Shown here: piece after piece, positions 14,355 to 22,369 of the stretch
Layout: each line of letters opens with the position of its first letter
Numbering within the stretch: the first letter of the stretch is position 1
Assembly: GCA_013393545.1 (NCBI GenBank)
Contig: JABXHG010000010.1
Location: 1-25,943, forward strand
Reading direction: 5' to 3'
Source of the DNA: Alteromonadaceae bacterium
GTDB taxonomy: Bacteria > Pseudomonadota > Gammaproteobacteria > Pseudomonadales > Oleiphilaceae
DNA length: 25,943 nucleotides
Program-made: the position numbers and the translations under genes
Notes under the pieces: model-generated
Databases searched by the model: none
What the model saw: the letters and a program-made list of their open reading frames with translations, nothing else
What the model was told of the DNA's origin: nothing

Positions 14355-17114
14355 TCAAAGCCCGGCGAGCGCCACGCGATTGTACAGCCTCAGGTAGTTC
14401 ACCGCCATTTCCTCACAGCCTCGCTGGCCACGTTGCTGCCACTGCAACACCTGCTGCACGGCGGCCTGCCAGGCTTCGGGAGTGCTGGCCTGCAGAATGC
14501 AATCCGCCATGGCATCGGCTGAAATGGCACCCGCCAGCCAACCTGCCCCGGTTTCGCGAATACGCTCACCCACGGCCCCGGTATCGAAGCCGAAAACCGG
14601 CAGGCCGGCCGCCCAGAGTTCAGTCAGCGTGTGGCACCAGGTTTCCGGCCAGATGGAAAACACCGCCCCGGCGTGAGGGCGGATGCGGGCCACGTGGGCG
14701 GGAAAACCGGCACGCTTGTAGCGGCCATGCACGATCACATTGGCGGGCATGCGTTCATCGTAGCCATCCTGCAGCGTACCCAAAACATGCCATTCCACGT
14801 GTGCCAAACTCTCGGTGCCAGCCAGCTTGCGCAGCACCTCCGCACCCTTGGACACCGCAATATGCCCTGGCACCAGAATGCGAAATGGCTCCCCGGCCAA
14901 CGGCTGCTCCGCCAACTGAGCCAGCTCCGGAAAATCCCGCCCGTGGGGTATCACCTCAAACGGCTTATTTGCCAGGGCCGGGAAAACATCACACACCACC
15001 TCTTTTACCGAGCCGGTCGTACAAACAAAGCCGGAACACAGCGCAAGCGGCCCGGCAAACTGCAATTGCCACTGATAAACCGACCCATGCTTCAAGGGCA
15101 TTACCTGCTCGCGCGGCCAGATCTCCTGATGGCACTCACCCGCCCCGGCCGTACAGCGCCCGGCACAGAACTGGTTGTTTTCATCCAGCAACTTCACCGA
15201 GGGGCATACCGCATAATAATCATGAAACGAGTACACCACAGGAATATCCCGGCTGGCCGCCGCTTCGATCAAACCCAGGCTTTGGTACGCCGAATGGCGA
15301 ACGTGCACCAGCCCAATGCCATGGGCCTCCAGCCATTCGCCGGTTACCTGATCAAACTCCGGGCTTGAGTGGGGAAAAGCCGAAACCGGGTTCTCCAGCG
15401 AATGGCGCGCCACCACCCGGTACTGCCCTTCCCGGAAAACAGACAATGTAAGCGTGCAGCCTTCACACCCCAGAACAAAACACGCCTGCGGGCCCTCTGG
15501 CAAAGCGGCCAGTGCGCGCATTAAATCTTCATTGGTTTGCGGAGTGCCGCCAGATGTCAGCGACAGAGCAAACAGAACCCGAAAACCGGGCTCTTCAGGC
15601 TCAAAAACCACCTGCCCATCATTGCCCGGCGATGAATCCAGCAAAATACCGGCTGGCGCATCGAACGCACGTTGCCCGGGGTTTCTGGCCATATACAAAT
15701 CCGACGGCGTGTGTGCGCGCTCATGCCAGGCAAACGCCGCCGCGCGGTAATCAGCGCGCAGGCCTTTGAACTGAGTCACCAGATGGGTTTTTGCCAACAC
15801 CGTTAACGCCGTTGGCACAATGCGCCCGAAGGCCAAAGGCACACCAGGCAGCACTTCACCCATCGCCTGCTCGCCGAAAGCCGCGCGAACACGGTAATAG
15901 TATTCGGTGTCTGCCTCTACCCGCACCTCGTCCCAAAAGCCCAGAGCATCGAACACCTCTCTGCGAAACATCAGCGACGAGATATTGCGGTACACCCAGC
16001 CCTCTTCCATGCGCCAACGGGTGAACTGCATGTCGGGGGAACAACGCACCCAGTGAGAATTGCAGGCCAGCCAATGCGGGTGTTCCTCCAGCGCCCGCCA
16101 CTGCAACTCCAGTTTTTGCGGGTGAGACCAGTCGTCTGCATCGTGCACAGTGATGCACTGCCCGCGCGCCTGGGCCAGCCCGCGATTGCGGGCCGCGTAA
16201 GCACCGGCGTTTTCCGGCTGATGAAACACCCGCACATTGGAATGGTATCGGGCGAACGCCTCGGCAAGATCAGCCGTGTTGTCAGTGGAGGCATCGTTCA
16301 CCAACAACACCTCCAGCGCGCCCTCGTAAGCCTGCGCCAAAGACTGATTAACCAGGCTTTGCAGCGCTGTTAGCAATCCATCGCCGGCATTAAAGGCGGG
16401 AATAATCACCGACACCAGCGGTGCATTCTCTTGCACCCTTTCCTGTCGGCTAGCCGCCAACCGGGGAGCCGGAGCCACCGCCAGAAGGTTATCCAGTGTC
16501 AGCGGCTGGCCGTTATCAACCAGCCGCGCAGTAGTCAGCCCCGCTTGCTCCCAAACCCGGTTAACCTGGCTAAGGCGCTCGCCCTCCCGGCCCTCCGCCG
16601 CCAGTAAGTTTGCAGCCGCCAACAGGGCATCGGGCCAATCCGGGCGCGCCTGCTGTAAACGGCTCAAACTGGCCCTGGCCTCTGGCAACCGCCCGCTGCG
16701 CGTGAGCGCTTCCGCTTCCAGCAAAGCCGGGCCGTAATGGGCCGGCAGAAAAGGGCCGCTTTGGGGCCGGGCCAACAAAGCATCCGCCGCCCGGGCCCAC
16801 TCGCCCTGCCAGGCATGCCACCGGCCCAGCGCAAAGCCGGCAAACGACGCTTCCAGCGGGTTCTCGCTACCGGCCAGCTTTTCCAGCTCCGCCACACACT
16901 GTGCGCGCGGTTTGTCCTGTTGCCACAGCGCTTTGTCCCACTCCATGGCAGACACCGTGCAAGGCAACCGGCCCTCATTCACGCCATGGCTTTGGTAGTG
17001 GTGCCAGGGGTCCAGGCCTGCCTGGGCTACGTCCGGGTACTGGCGGAGATACCATTGAGGGTCAAACCATGTGTGCAACCGAAGTCTCCAGTGTTTATAA
17101 AAGAACCCGCTCAA
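14355..17114 (-). CDS. Multidomain glycosyltransferase (YPDVA repeat, TPR-like, GT2, GT4)
   Basis: A 919-aa protein, first gene of the capsule transcript. Residues 16-50 carry one WYLRQYPDVA...HYQSHGVNEGR repeat. Residues 85-215 are helical and alanine/leucine-rich, like TPR repeats. A GT2 domain starts at PLVSVIIPAFNAG (232-244) with VNDASTDNT and metal site DADD (325-328). The C-terminal third is GT4-like, with VIPHGRD, ILVPGHIAVSKGAEVL and ELWAAGLPVFGFDTG. It likely adds two sugars. The only usable start in the frame is TTG at 17114; an in-frame stop lies 12 codons upstream and no ATG or GTG is present between, so the start is uncertain. Confidence 0.85.
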   Translation of the reverse strand: MSGFFYKHWRLRLHTWFDPQWYLRQYPDVAQAGLDPWHHYQSHGVNEGRLPCTVSAMEWDKALWQQDKPRAQCVAELEKLAGSENPLEASFAGFALGRWHAWQGEWARAADALLARPQSGPFLPAHYGPALLEAEALTRSGRLPEARASLSRLQQARPDWPDALLAAANLLAAEGREGERLSQVNRVWEQAGLTTARLVDNGQPLTLDNLLAVAPAPRLAASRQERVQENAPLVSVIIPAFNAGDGLLTALQSLVNQSLAQAYEGALEVLLVNDASTDNTADLAEAFARYHSNVRVFHQPENAGAYAARNRGLAQARGQCITVHDADDWSHPQKLELQWRALEEHPHWLACNSHWVRCSPDMQFTRWRMEEGWVYRNISSLMFRREVFDALGFWDEVRVEADTEYYYRVRAAFGEQAMGEVLPGVPLAFGRIVPTALTVLAKTHLVTQFKGLRADYRAAAFAWHERAHTPSDLYMARNPGQRAFDAPAGILLDSSPGNDGQVVFEPEEPGFRVLFALSLTSGGTPQTNEDLMRALAALPEGPQACFVLGCEGCTLTLSVFREGQYRVVARHSLENPVSAFPHSSPEFDQVTGEWLEAHGIGLVHVRHSAYQSLGLIEAAASRDIPVVYSFHDYYAVCPSVKLLDENNQFCAGRCTAGAGECHQEIWPREQVMPLKHGSVYQWQLQFAGPLALCSGFVCTTGSVKEVVCDVFPALANKPFEVIPHGRDFPELAQLAEQPLAGEPFRILVPGHIAVSKGAEVLRKLAGTESLAHVEWHVLGTLQDGYDERMPANVIVHGRYKRAGFPAHVARIRPHAGAVFSIWPETWCHTLTELWAAGLPVFGFDTGAVGERIRETGAGWLAGAISADAMADCILQASTPEAWQAAVQQVLQWQQRGQRGCEEMAVNYLRLYNRVALAGL

Positions 17115-17270
17115 TGTAATGCTTAAAGCAGGTGGTAAGAAAGTACTTCACCAGGGTGCGGAGCGATGTACATTAACATCGGTGGAGCGACTCACAGGCA
17201 TGCCGAGGCTATATGAGCACAGTGTGTTAATCTACTGTCAATTAGCAACTTTGGGTTATCTGGAGGCCGC
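17115..17270. promoter_or_regulatory. Divergent intergenic region holding the capsule operon promoter
   Basis: This 156-base stretch separates the minus-strand capsule genes from the plus-strand ATPase gene, so promoters for both should lie here. I see no clear -35/-10 pair and no JUMPStart or ops element (GGCGGTAGCGT). A GGAGG stands four bases before the ATG at 17271. Confidence 0.4.
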
Positions 17271-18842
17271 ATGGCGACCGATACACGTCTTAGACTGCCG
17301 ATAGGGATTCAGACCTTCTCGGAGATCCGCGAGGGCGGCTACTACTACGTCGACAAAACGCCGGTCATCGAGCGCCTGGTCCACCAGAACAAGTTCTATT
17401 TCCTGTCGCGCCCCCGGCGCTTCGGCAAGAGCCTGCTGCTCGATACCCTGCGCTGCTTGTTCGAGGGTCGCCAGACACTGTTCGAAGGGCTGTACATCCA
17501 CGACCGCTGGGACTGGCAGCAGACCCACCCGGTGATTCGCCTGAGCTTTGGCAGCGGCGTGATGCGCAATCGGGAGGAGCTGGATGAACGCATTCGCCAC
17601 CAGCTGCGCAAGGAGCGTGAGCGCTTCACCCAGTCCGTCGCCCCCAAAACGGATATTGCTGGTGAATTCTCGGATCTACTGGAGCTCGCCCACCGAGAAA
17701 CGGGCCAGCCGGTCGTACTACTGATCGACGAATACGACAAGCCCATCCTAGACAACATCCTGTCGAAGGAGCGTGCCCGGGAGCTGCGCGAGGGGCTGAA
17801 GAATCTCTACAGCGTGATCAAGGACGCCGACCCCCACCTGCACCTGGTGCTGATCACCGGGGTCTCCAAATTCAGCAAGGTCAGCCTGTTCTCGGGGCTG
17901 AATAACCTGCGCGATATCACCCTGCTGCCGGAATACTCCACGATTTGCGGCTACACCGATGCCGACATCGACACAGTATTCGCTCCGACGCTCCCCGGGC
18001 TGGATCGCGACGCGATCCGGACGTGGTACAACGGCTACCGTTGGGGCGGCCCTGACGTGACCTCTGTCTACAACCCCTTCGACGTGTTGCTGCTGCTCCA
18101 GAATCGCGAATTTGGCCCCTACTGGTTCGAGAGCGCCACGCCCACTTTCCTGGTCGACATCCTCAAACAGCGCGGGGTTTTCACACCTCAGCTGGATAAG
18201 CTGCAGGCCAAGGCTCAGCTGCTCGGCCGCTTCGATGTTGACGACATCACCACCGAAGGGCTGCTGTTCCAGACCGGCTACATCACCATCAAAGACGTGC
18301 AGGAGCCCATGCTGGGCTATCGGCTTTACACCCTGGGATTTCCCAACCTCGAGGTGGAGAGTAGCCTCAACGATCTGCTGCTTCCCGTCCTCGGAATCGG
18401 CCACAGCGAGGCCCAGACCCACCAGCTTAGCCTAATGGATACCCTGCAGCGCCACGACCTGGCGGGCCTCGAGACGCACCTCAAGGCCTTATATGCCAGC
18501 CTGCCCCACGACTGGTATCGCAACAACCCAATTGCCCAGTACGAAGGCCACTACGCGAGCATCTTCTACAGCCACTTTGCCGCCCTCGGGCTCGTGATCA
18601 CCGTGGAAGACGCCAGCCATCACGGCCGGGTGGACATGACCGTCAACTTCGGCGGCCACCTCTACCTGTTCGAGTTCAAAGTGGTGGAGCAGCTGCCCGA
18701 AGGCAAGGCGCTGGCGCAGATCAAGGCCAAGGGCTATGCCGAAAAATATCGCTCAGCCGGCAAGCCGATCCATTTAATAGGGGTAGAGTTTTCTCGCCAG
18801 CAGCGTCAGATCGTGGCGTTCGAGGTAGAAAGCATCACTTGA
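17271..18842 (+). CDS. AAA-ATPase-like protein with C-terminal PD-(D/E)XK nuclease domain
   Basis: A 523-aa protein of the AAA-ATPase-like/PDDEXK_9 type. The N-terminus has YYVDKTPVIERL and a degenerate Walker A, SRPRRFGKS (46-54). Walker B is VVLLIDEYDKP (148-158), and VLITGVSKFSKVSLFSGLNN follows as a sensor region. The C-terminal nuclease-like core shows GRVDM with Asp455 and EFK (468-470), the D...ExK pattern. Members are widespread in variable gene sets of bacteria; the biological role is not established. It starts behind GGAGG, divergently from the capsule operon, and its stop is only about ten bases from a DUF2235 remnant. Confidence 0.88.
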   Translation: MATDTRLRLPIGIQTFSEIREGGYYYVDKTPVIERLVHQNKFYFLSRPRRFGKSLLLDTLRCLFEGRQTLFEGLYIHDRWDWQQTHPVIRLSFGSGVMRNREELDERIRHQLRKERERFTQSVAPKTDIAGEFSDLLELAHRETGQPVVLLIDEYDKPILDNILSKERARELREGLKNLYSVIKDADPHLHLVLITGVSKFSKVSLFSGLNNLRDITLLPEYSTICGYTDADIDTVFAPTLPGLDRDAIRTWYNGYRWGGPDVTSVYNPFDVLLLLQNREFGPYWFESATPTFLVDILKQRGVFTPQLDKLQAKAQLLGRFDVDDITTEGLLFQTGYITIKDVQEPMLGYRLYTLGFPNLEVESSLNDLLLPVLGIGHSEAQTHQLSLMDTLQRHDLAGLETHLKALYASLPHDWYRNNPIAQYEGHYASIFYSHFAALGLVITVEDASHHGRVDMTVNFGGHLYLFEFKVVEQLPEGKALAQIKAKGYAEKYRSAGKPIHLIGVEFSRQQRQIVAFEVESIT

Positions 18843-18852
18843 TAATAGACTC

Positions 18853-19139
18853 CAACTCAACCCCACCCCAACCAACATCCTCATTTAGCCCCGGACTGTG
18901 GTACTTCACTGCCGGGTCTTGCCAACGGTGCTTTACGCTCACATGCAAACAGGGCTCAGGCTGGCGGGTGTCCTACCCCCGCTTTTGGGGCCCAGAGCGT
19001 GGGCTCGAAATCCTGCCGGTTCTCATCAATGGCCACCGCGTGGCGGGCGTAGTTAATAATGTTGCCGGGCTCAGTGTTGTGGAACAGATACCTGTCTGAA
19101 CCCAGCGTACCGAGAAACGGCGCGGGAATGCCCAGAGCG
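18853..19139 (-). pseudogene. DUF2235 gene remnant 1 (3' and middle parts, internal deletion)
   Basis: This stretch is nearly identical to parts of the intact DUF2235 gene at 21263-22297. It matches that gene's 3' region and then, after about 18972, jumps to the middle region around 21641-21808. About 215 bases are missing between. The last dozen codons are also absent, and single-base changes break the frame. It accounts for most of the gene-free stretch 18843-19239. Nothing recognisable was seen in 19140-19239. Confidence 0.85.
19035..19072. repeat. 38-bp segment shared by all three DUF2235 copies (copy 1)
   Basis: An identical 38-base segment occurs here, at 19919-19956 and at 21702-21739. 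It encodes the GNIINYARHAV part of DUF2235 on the minus strand and is the only region present in both remnants and in the intact gene. Confidence 0.8.
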
Positions 19140-19239
19140 AAGGCAGTTGGGCCGGGATATATTCCAGCTTTTCTTTTAAACTCCCTTTGCGCTACAAGGT
19201 CAAGGTAACATCAACGAATGCGGCGATCGATAACAAGGA

Positions 19240-19623
19240 TCATCGAACAAGGTAGCTTCCAGAGGGAAGATAAAACCGGCCTTCCCGAGTGTAGTGGTCA
19301 TACATGTCCACCAGGCTTATATGATCGCCTTTGCCTTTCCATTGAAAGTGGAGAACTACGTCAGAAGTTTTGTAACGGCCATGGCGCCGCACATAGGTAG
19401 GGATGCCGATATGGTAATGCCACAGCGCGTTCGAGCGAGCAAAGTGGTACTCCGGAGTACCCGACACCCAACTCGGTGCGATTTTCCCCTCGTAGATAGA
19501 AAAATCGGAAAGGCCATGGAGCTGGAATGTTCGAACAAAATCGAGCACCTTGTTTTGGTGCTCTAACGGAAAGTTGGCAAATTCTTGGGCGAACTTCGGA
19601 AGGAATTCAACTGTGTAATGCAC
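19240..19623 (-). CDS. Putative RelE/ParE-like toxin
   Basis: A 127-aa protein beginning MHYTVEFLPKFAQEFANFP, with the helix-then-strand start of RelE/ParE-fold toxins, then HFARSNALWHYHIGIP and VVLHFQWKGKGDHISLVDM, which resemble the core strands carrying the basic residues of mRNA-interferase-like members. It is longer than most RelE proteins. It follows a 60-aa basic protein on the same strand by 26 bases, the order antitoxin-toxin. The pair sits between the two DUF2235 remnants. The family assignment rests on fold-like sequence pattern and pairing, not on a clear catalytic motif. Confidence 0.55.
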   Translation of the reverse strand: MHYTVEFLPKFAQEFANFPLEHQNKVLDFVRTFQLHGLSDFSIYEGKIAPSWVSGTPEYHFARSNALWHYHIGIPTYVRRHGRYKTSDVVLHFQWKGKGDHISLVDMYDHYTREGRFYLPSGSYLVR

Positions 19624-19649
19624 TCACAACATCCTTGTTGTACGCATCC

Positions 19650-19835
19650 TCACCGTGCGTTAAGGATGAATTGGCGCATCTCTTCACGTGAGAGTCCGTG
19701 AGGAATTTGGGTTGCTTTGCCGCTATTCAAAGCCTGTTCCATGCGAGCGCGATTGACCGGTGACTGCTTTCGAGCTACGCGCTTTCTCTGAGCTTTGGTT
19801 TGGTCTGCAACAAACCCGATCGCTGCAACACTCAT
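19650..19835 (-). CDS. Small basic protein, probable antitoxin
   Basis: From the ATG at 19835 this encodes 61 residues: MSVAAIGFVADQTKAQRKR, then a basic region and a C-terminal helix ending SREEMRQFILNAR. A GAGG eight bases upstream favours this start; an ATG at 19856 would add seven residues and also has AAAGAG before it. Size, charge and location directly before the RelE-like gene suggest an antitoxin. No DNA-binding fold can be named with confidence. Confidence 0.5.
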   Translation of the reverse strand: MSVAAIGFVADQTKAQRKRVARKQSPVNRARMEQALNSGKATQIPHGLSREEMRQFILNAR

Positions 19836-19918
19836 AGGATTAACCTCGGAATACATCTCTTTGAAAGAATTATAAGCTCAGGGCCACCAAGCTGCAAACA
19901 ACGGCCTTCGCCCCAGGG

Positions 19919-20215
19919 ACCGCGTGGCGGGCGTAGTTAATAATGTTGCCGGGCTCGTAGTTGTGCACCAAAAAGCGATAACAATCCTGAATGTTCTTAT
20001 CGATGCCCTCGCCAGTAATCCCGGCGGAGAACCGGTTCGCCTCCGAACCTATGCCCCAGTCATAGAACACCACCTGCTTATTGCCGGCGGCATCCTGCGG
20101 GGCTATGCCCCGGGCCAAGCGCAGAATGTGGGTGGCGGTATTGGATTCCGGCGATTGCCAGGTTCCATCTGAACAAATGATGATGTTTTTCATGTGACTC
20201 CTTTCCCTGGAGTTT
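19919..20215 (-). pseudogene. DUF2235 gene remnant 2 (5' part, internal deletion)
   Basis: Starting at ATG 20193 the first 80 residues (IIICSDGTWQSPESNT ... FLVHNYE) match the intact DUF2235 protein, then the sequence jumps to PGNIINYARHAV and leaves the family, ending at 19870. About 320 bases including the GFSRG nucleophile region are missing. The junction is consistent with a 3-base (TCG) microhomology. The upstream leader to about 20215 also resembles that of the intact gene, so the duplication included the 5' region. The product, if made, would lack the active site. Confidence 0.85.
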
Positions 20216-20236
20216 TACGATTTTAGCGTTCCTGCT

Positions 20237-20494
20237 TTAGTGCCCGGCTCCCAGCAACGCCTCCAGCGTTTCAGCCGACAGAATGCCCGCAACCCATTCC
20301 TCCAGCTGCTGGTCGGTGGCTGAGGCAATGCGGTGATCGGCCCAGGAGGGAATCGGACCGAATTTTAGCTGAACCTGCTTGCGCAACATGCTTTCAACCC
20401 CCTCGTGCATCCCTTGTTGCATGCCTTGCTGCATGCCTTGCTGCATCCCCTTCTCCATGCCTTCGGCCCGTAACCGATCACTCAAGTTCGCCAT
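20237..20494 (-). CDS. Possible internal small protein RpnS in frame within rpn
   Basis: An ATG at 20494 inside the Rpn gene is preceded by AGGAGA eight bases upstream, a better ribosome site than most real genes here. Starting there gives an 85-aa protein (MANLSDRLRAEGMEKG...) with the MQQG repeats and the whole DUF4351-like domain but no nuclease core. In studied Rpn genes a small C-terminal protein made from an internal start blocks the long toxic form. The same design is inferred here from the start site and the domain boundary. Confidence 0.55.
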   Translation of the reverse strand: MANLSDRLRAEGMEKGMQQGMQQGMQQGMHEGVESMLRKQVQLKFGPIPSWADHRIASATDQQLEEWVAGILSAETLEALLGAGH

Positions 20495-21187
20495 GGTGTT
20501 GCTCTCCTGCGGGTATTGCTGCTGATACTGTTCCATTTCATTATCATCCAGGGCTGTGTAGATGTCGATAAAATCCAGATACTTGAGTTGCTTCTTCGGG
20601 TCCTGCTCCAGGGTGCTCAGCCCGCGGGTGGCGCGGGCGTAAACCTCCAGTTTCTGGCTCTGATTCCAGTGCATCAGGCTCAGGCAAAGCCGAGCTACCA
20701 GATTGTTGCCGTCCCAGTAATCCTCGGCTTCCAGTTCCGGTAATGCACAGCGAATGTAGTGAAAATTCAGATAGTCATAGCGCTCGCTGCCCAACACCAG
20801 ATTTTCCGGTTCGTGGCCGCTGGTATTCAAAAAGATGACGACCGGCACCACCCGGGTTGTCTGGCACAGGTCGGCAAGATCCAGGCAATAATGGGCCAAA
20901 CGGTGAATGGAAAAACGATTCGGGTTGGTTTCCTCTTCCAGCGCAAACAGCAAGGCCTCTCGCCGGCCGTCGGGCCACTCAGCGAGCAGGGGTACATCCA
21001 GCTCCCTGAAGCGCTCACCCAGTCGCTCTTTCAGTTGCTCCTGGCGCAATGGGACAATCCGAACAGAGTTATCCAGGTCTACCGCCTCTTGCGGACTGAA
21101 CAGCTCAATAGCTTGGCGGGGATAATCGAGAATCAGGTTCTTGAAGTTCTGGTCATGACTAACCGGTGTGCCGTTATTCCGTGGCAT
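20237..21187 (-). CDS. Rpn-family PD-(D/E)XK nuclease (putative transposase type)
   Basis: A 316-aa protein of the Rpn/PD-(D/E)XK family. The N-terminus shows HDQNFKNLILDYPRQAIELF and the nuclease core around LLFALEEETNPNRFSIHRLA (residues 78-97). The C-terminal part is DUF4351-like: LRKQVQLKFGPIPSWADHRI and LEEWVAGILSAETLEALLG. Between them lies a run of MQQG repeats. Rpn proteins cut DNA and some act in phage defence or recombination. AAGGA lies seven bases before ATG 21187. It lies between DUF2235 remnant 2 and the intact DUF2235 gene, on the same strand. Confidence 0.85.
   Translation of the reverse strand: MPRNNGTPVSHDQNFKNLILDYPRQAIELFSPQEAVDLDNSVRIVPLRQEQLKERLGERFRELDVPLLAEWPDGRREALLFALEEETNPNRFSIHRLAHYCLDLADLCQTTRVVPVVIFLNTSGHEPENLVLGSERYDYLNFHYIRCALPELEAEDYWDGNNLVARLCLSLMHWNQSQKLEVYARATRGLSTLEQDPKKQLKYLDFIDIYTALDDNEMEQYQQQYPQESNTMANLSDRLRAEGMEKGMQQGMQQGMQQGMHEGVESMLRKQVQLKFGPIPSWADHRIASATDQQLEEWVAGILSAETLEALLGAGH
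20408..20455. repeat. 12-bp tandem repeat coding MQQG
   Basis: Four 12-base units in tandem, each beginning CAT on the + strand. The two middle units are identical (CATGCCTTGCTG) and the outer ones imperfect. On the minus strand they encode Met-Gln-Gln-Gly, with MEKG and MHEG at the edges. Copy changes would keep the frame. Confidence 0.85.
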
Positions 21188-21262
21188 GGCTCATCCTTGT
21201 GCGAGAATGGATGGCATCTATTTTGTTGAGATGGTCACACACTGTCAAGAAAAACTGTTTAT

Positions 21263-22297
21263 TTATACAGTTGTTTGCCAGCCACTAACCTCAATCAACT
21301 CAACCCCACCCCAACCAACATCCTCAATCAACGCCCTTAGCCCCGGACTGTGATACTTCACTGCCGGGTCTTGCCAACGGTGCTTTACGCTCACATGCAA
21401 ACAGGGCTCAGGCTGGCGGGTGTGTTTGCGGCGCATGGCCCGGTAGAAGCCCTTGTATTCATTGTGCCGGGGGCCGGTGTAATCCGGGTTCATGCGTTGA
21501 AAAAGGTGTGGCTCCAGCGCCAGGCCGCAGGCCTGGGCTTCCCGGGCCATCCACTGGCCGGGGATATCGCCCAGCGAATGGTTGCGGTAGCCACCGCCGA
21601 TGTCGGTGTGCACACCGGCAAACCACACCTGCTTGAGATCTACCCCCTCTTTGGGGGCCCAGAGCGTGGGCTCGAAATCCTGCCGGTTTTCATCAATGGC
21701 CACCGCGTGGCGGGCGTAGTTAATAATGTTGCCGGGCTCGGTGTTATGGAACAGATACCTGTCTGAACCCAGCGTACCGAGAAACGGCGCGGGAATGCCC
21801 AGAGCGCCCACGGTATCGAACACCCCAATGAAATGAATACGGCTGACATCCGCCACGGCATGGCTATTACGAAACCTGCAGGCTTTCTCGCGAGCGGGTG
21901 CGGAATCGGCGCGGCGGTTCCGGTACAGGCTATAAGCCTTGCTTATCTTATTGGCGTGTTCACGCCGCAAAATCCCGCAATTGCGCACCAGCCCCGCCAA
22001 AGAGCGCACCGTGTAAGCTCCACGGCTGAAACCGAACAGGTAAATGGCATCGCCCTGTTCGTAGTTGTGCACCAAAAAGCGATAACAATCCTGAATGTTC
22101 TTATCGATGCCCTCGCCAGTAATCCCGGCGGAGAACCGGTTCGCCTCCGAACCTATGCCCCAGTCATAGAACACCACCTGCTTATTGCCGGCGGCATCCT
22201 GAGGGGCAATGCCCTGGGCGAGGCGCAGAATGTGAGTGGTGGTATTGGATTCCGGCGATTGCCAGGTTCCATCTGAACAAATGATGATGTTTTTCAT
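21263..22297 (-). CDS. DUF2235 alpha/beta-hydrolase-like protein (Tle1-like fold)
   Basis: A 344-aa protein of the DUF2235 family, which includes phospholipase-type enzymes related to type VI effector Tle1. It starts IIICSDGTWQSP, and the nucleophile elbow GFSRGAYTVRSLAG holds the predicted catalytic Ser. FDTVGALGIPAP supplies an Asp region and WFAGVHTDIGGGY the His. A GGGAG lies just before ATG 22297. This is the only complete copy of three in the region. No VgrG, immunity or adaptor gene is next to it, so a secretion role cannot be claimed; the natural substrate is unknown. Confidence 0.9.
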   Translation of the reverse strand: MKNIIICSDGTWQSPESNTTTHILRLAQGIAPQDAAGNKQVVFYDWGIGSEANRFSAGITGEGIDKNIQDCYRFLVHNYEQGDAIYLFGFSRGAYTVRSLAGLVRNCGILRREHANKISKAYSLYRNRRADSAPAREKACRFRNSHAVADVSRIHFIGVFDTVGALGIPAPFLGTLGSDRYLFHNTEPGNIINYARHAVAIDENRQDFEPTLWAPKEGVDLKQVWFAGVHTDIGGGYRNHSLGDIPGQWMAREAQACGLALEPHLFQRMNPDYTGPRHNEYKGFYRAMRRKHTRQPEPCLHVSVKHRWQDPAVKYHSPGLRALIEDVGWGGVELIEVSGWQTTV

Positions 22298-22342
22298 TTG
22301 GCTCCCTTCCGTGGAAGTTTTATTGCTTATAGTGACTAATTA

Positions 22343-22369
22343 TCAGGCCGTGAACCTATCAAGGCCTGA
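22343..22369. repeat. Short inverted repeat at the end of the small ORF
   Basis: TCAGGCC (22343-22349) and GGCCTGA (22363-22369) form a 7-base perfect stem with a 13-base loop across the stop of the small gene. It has no T-tract, so it is at most a weak terminator. Confidence 0.3.

Noticed and set aside
17115..17270. JUMPStart/ops antitermination element before the capsule operon
   Set aside because: I looked for GGCGGTAG-type sequence on both strands and found none; GGTGGTAAGA near 17131 is too different.
19140..19239. Possible small gene or RNA between remnant 1 and the toxin gene
   Set aside because: No open frame with a ribosome site and no clear hairpin were seen.
20408..20455. CRISPR-like array
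   Set aside because: The repeats are 12 bases, directly tandem without spacers, and coding.
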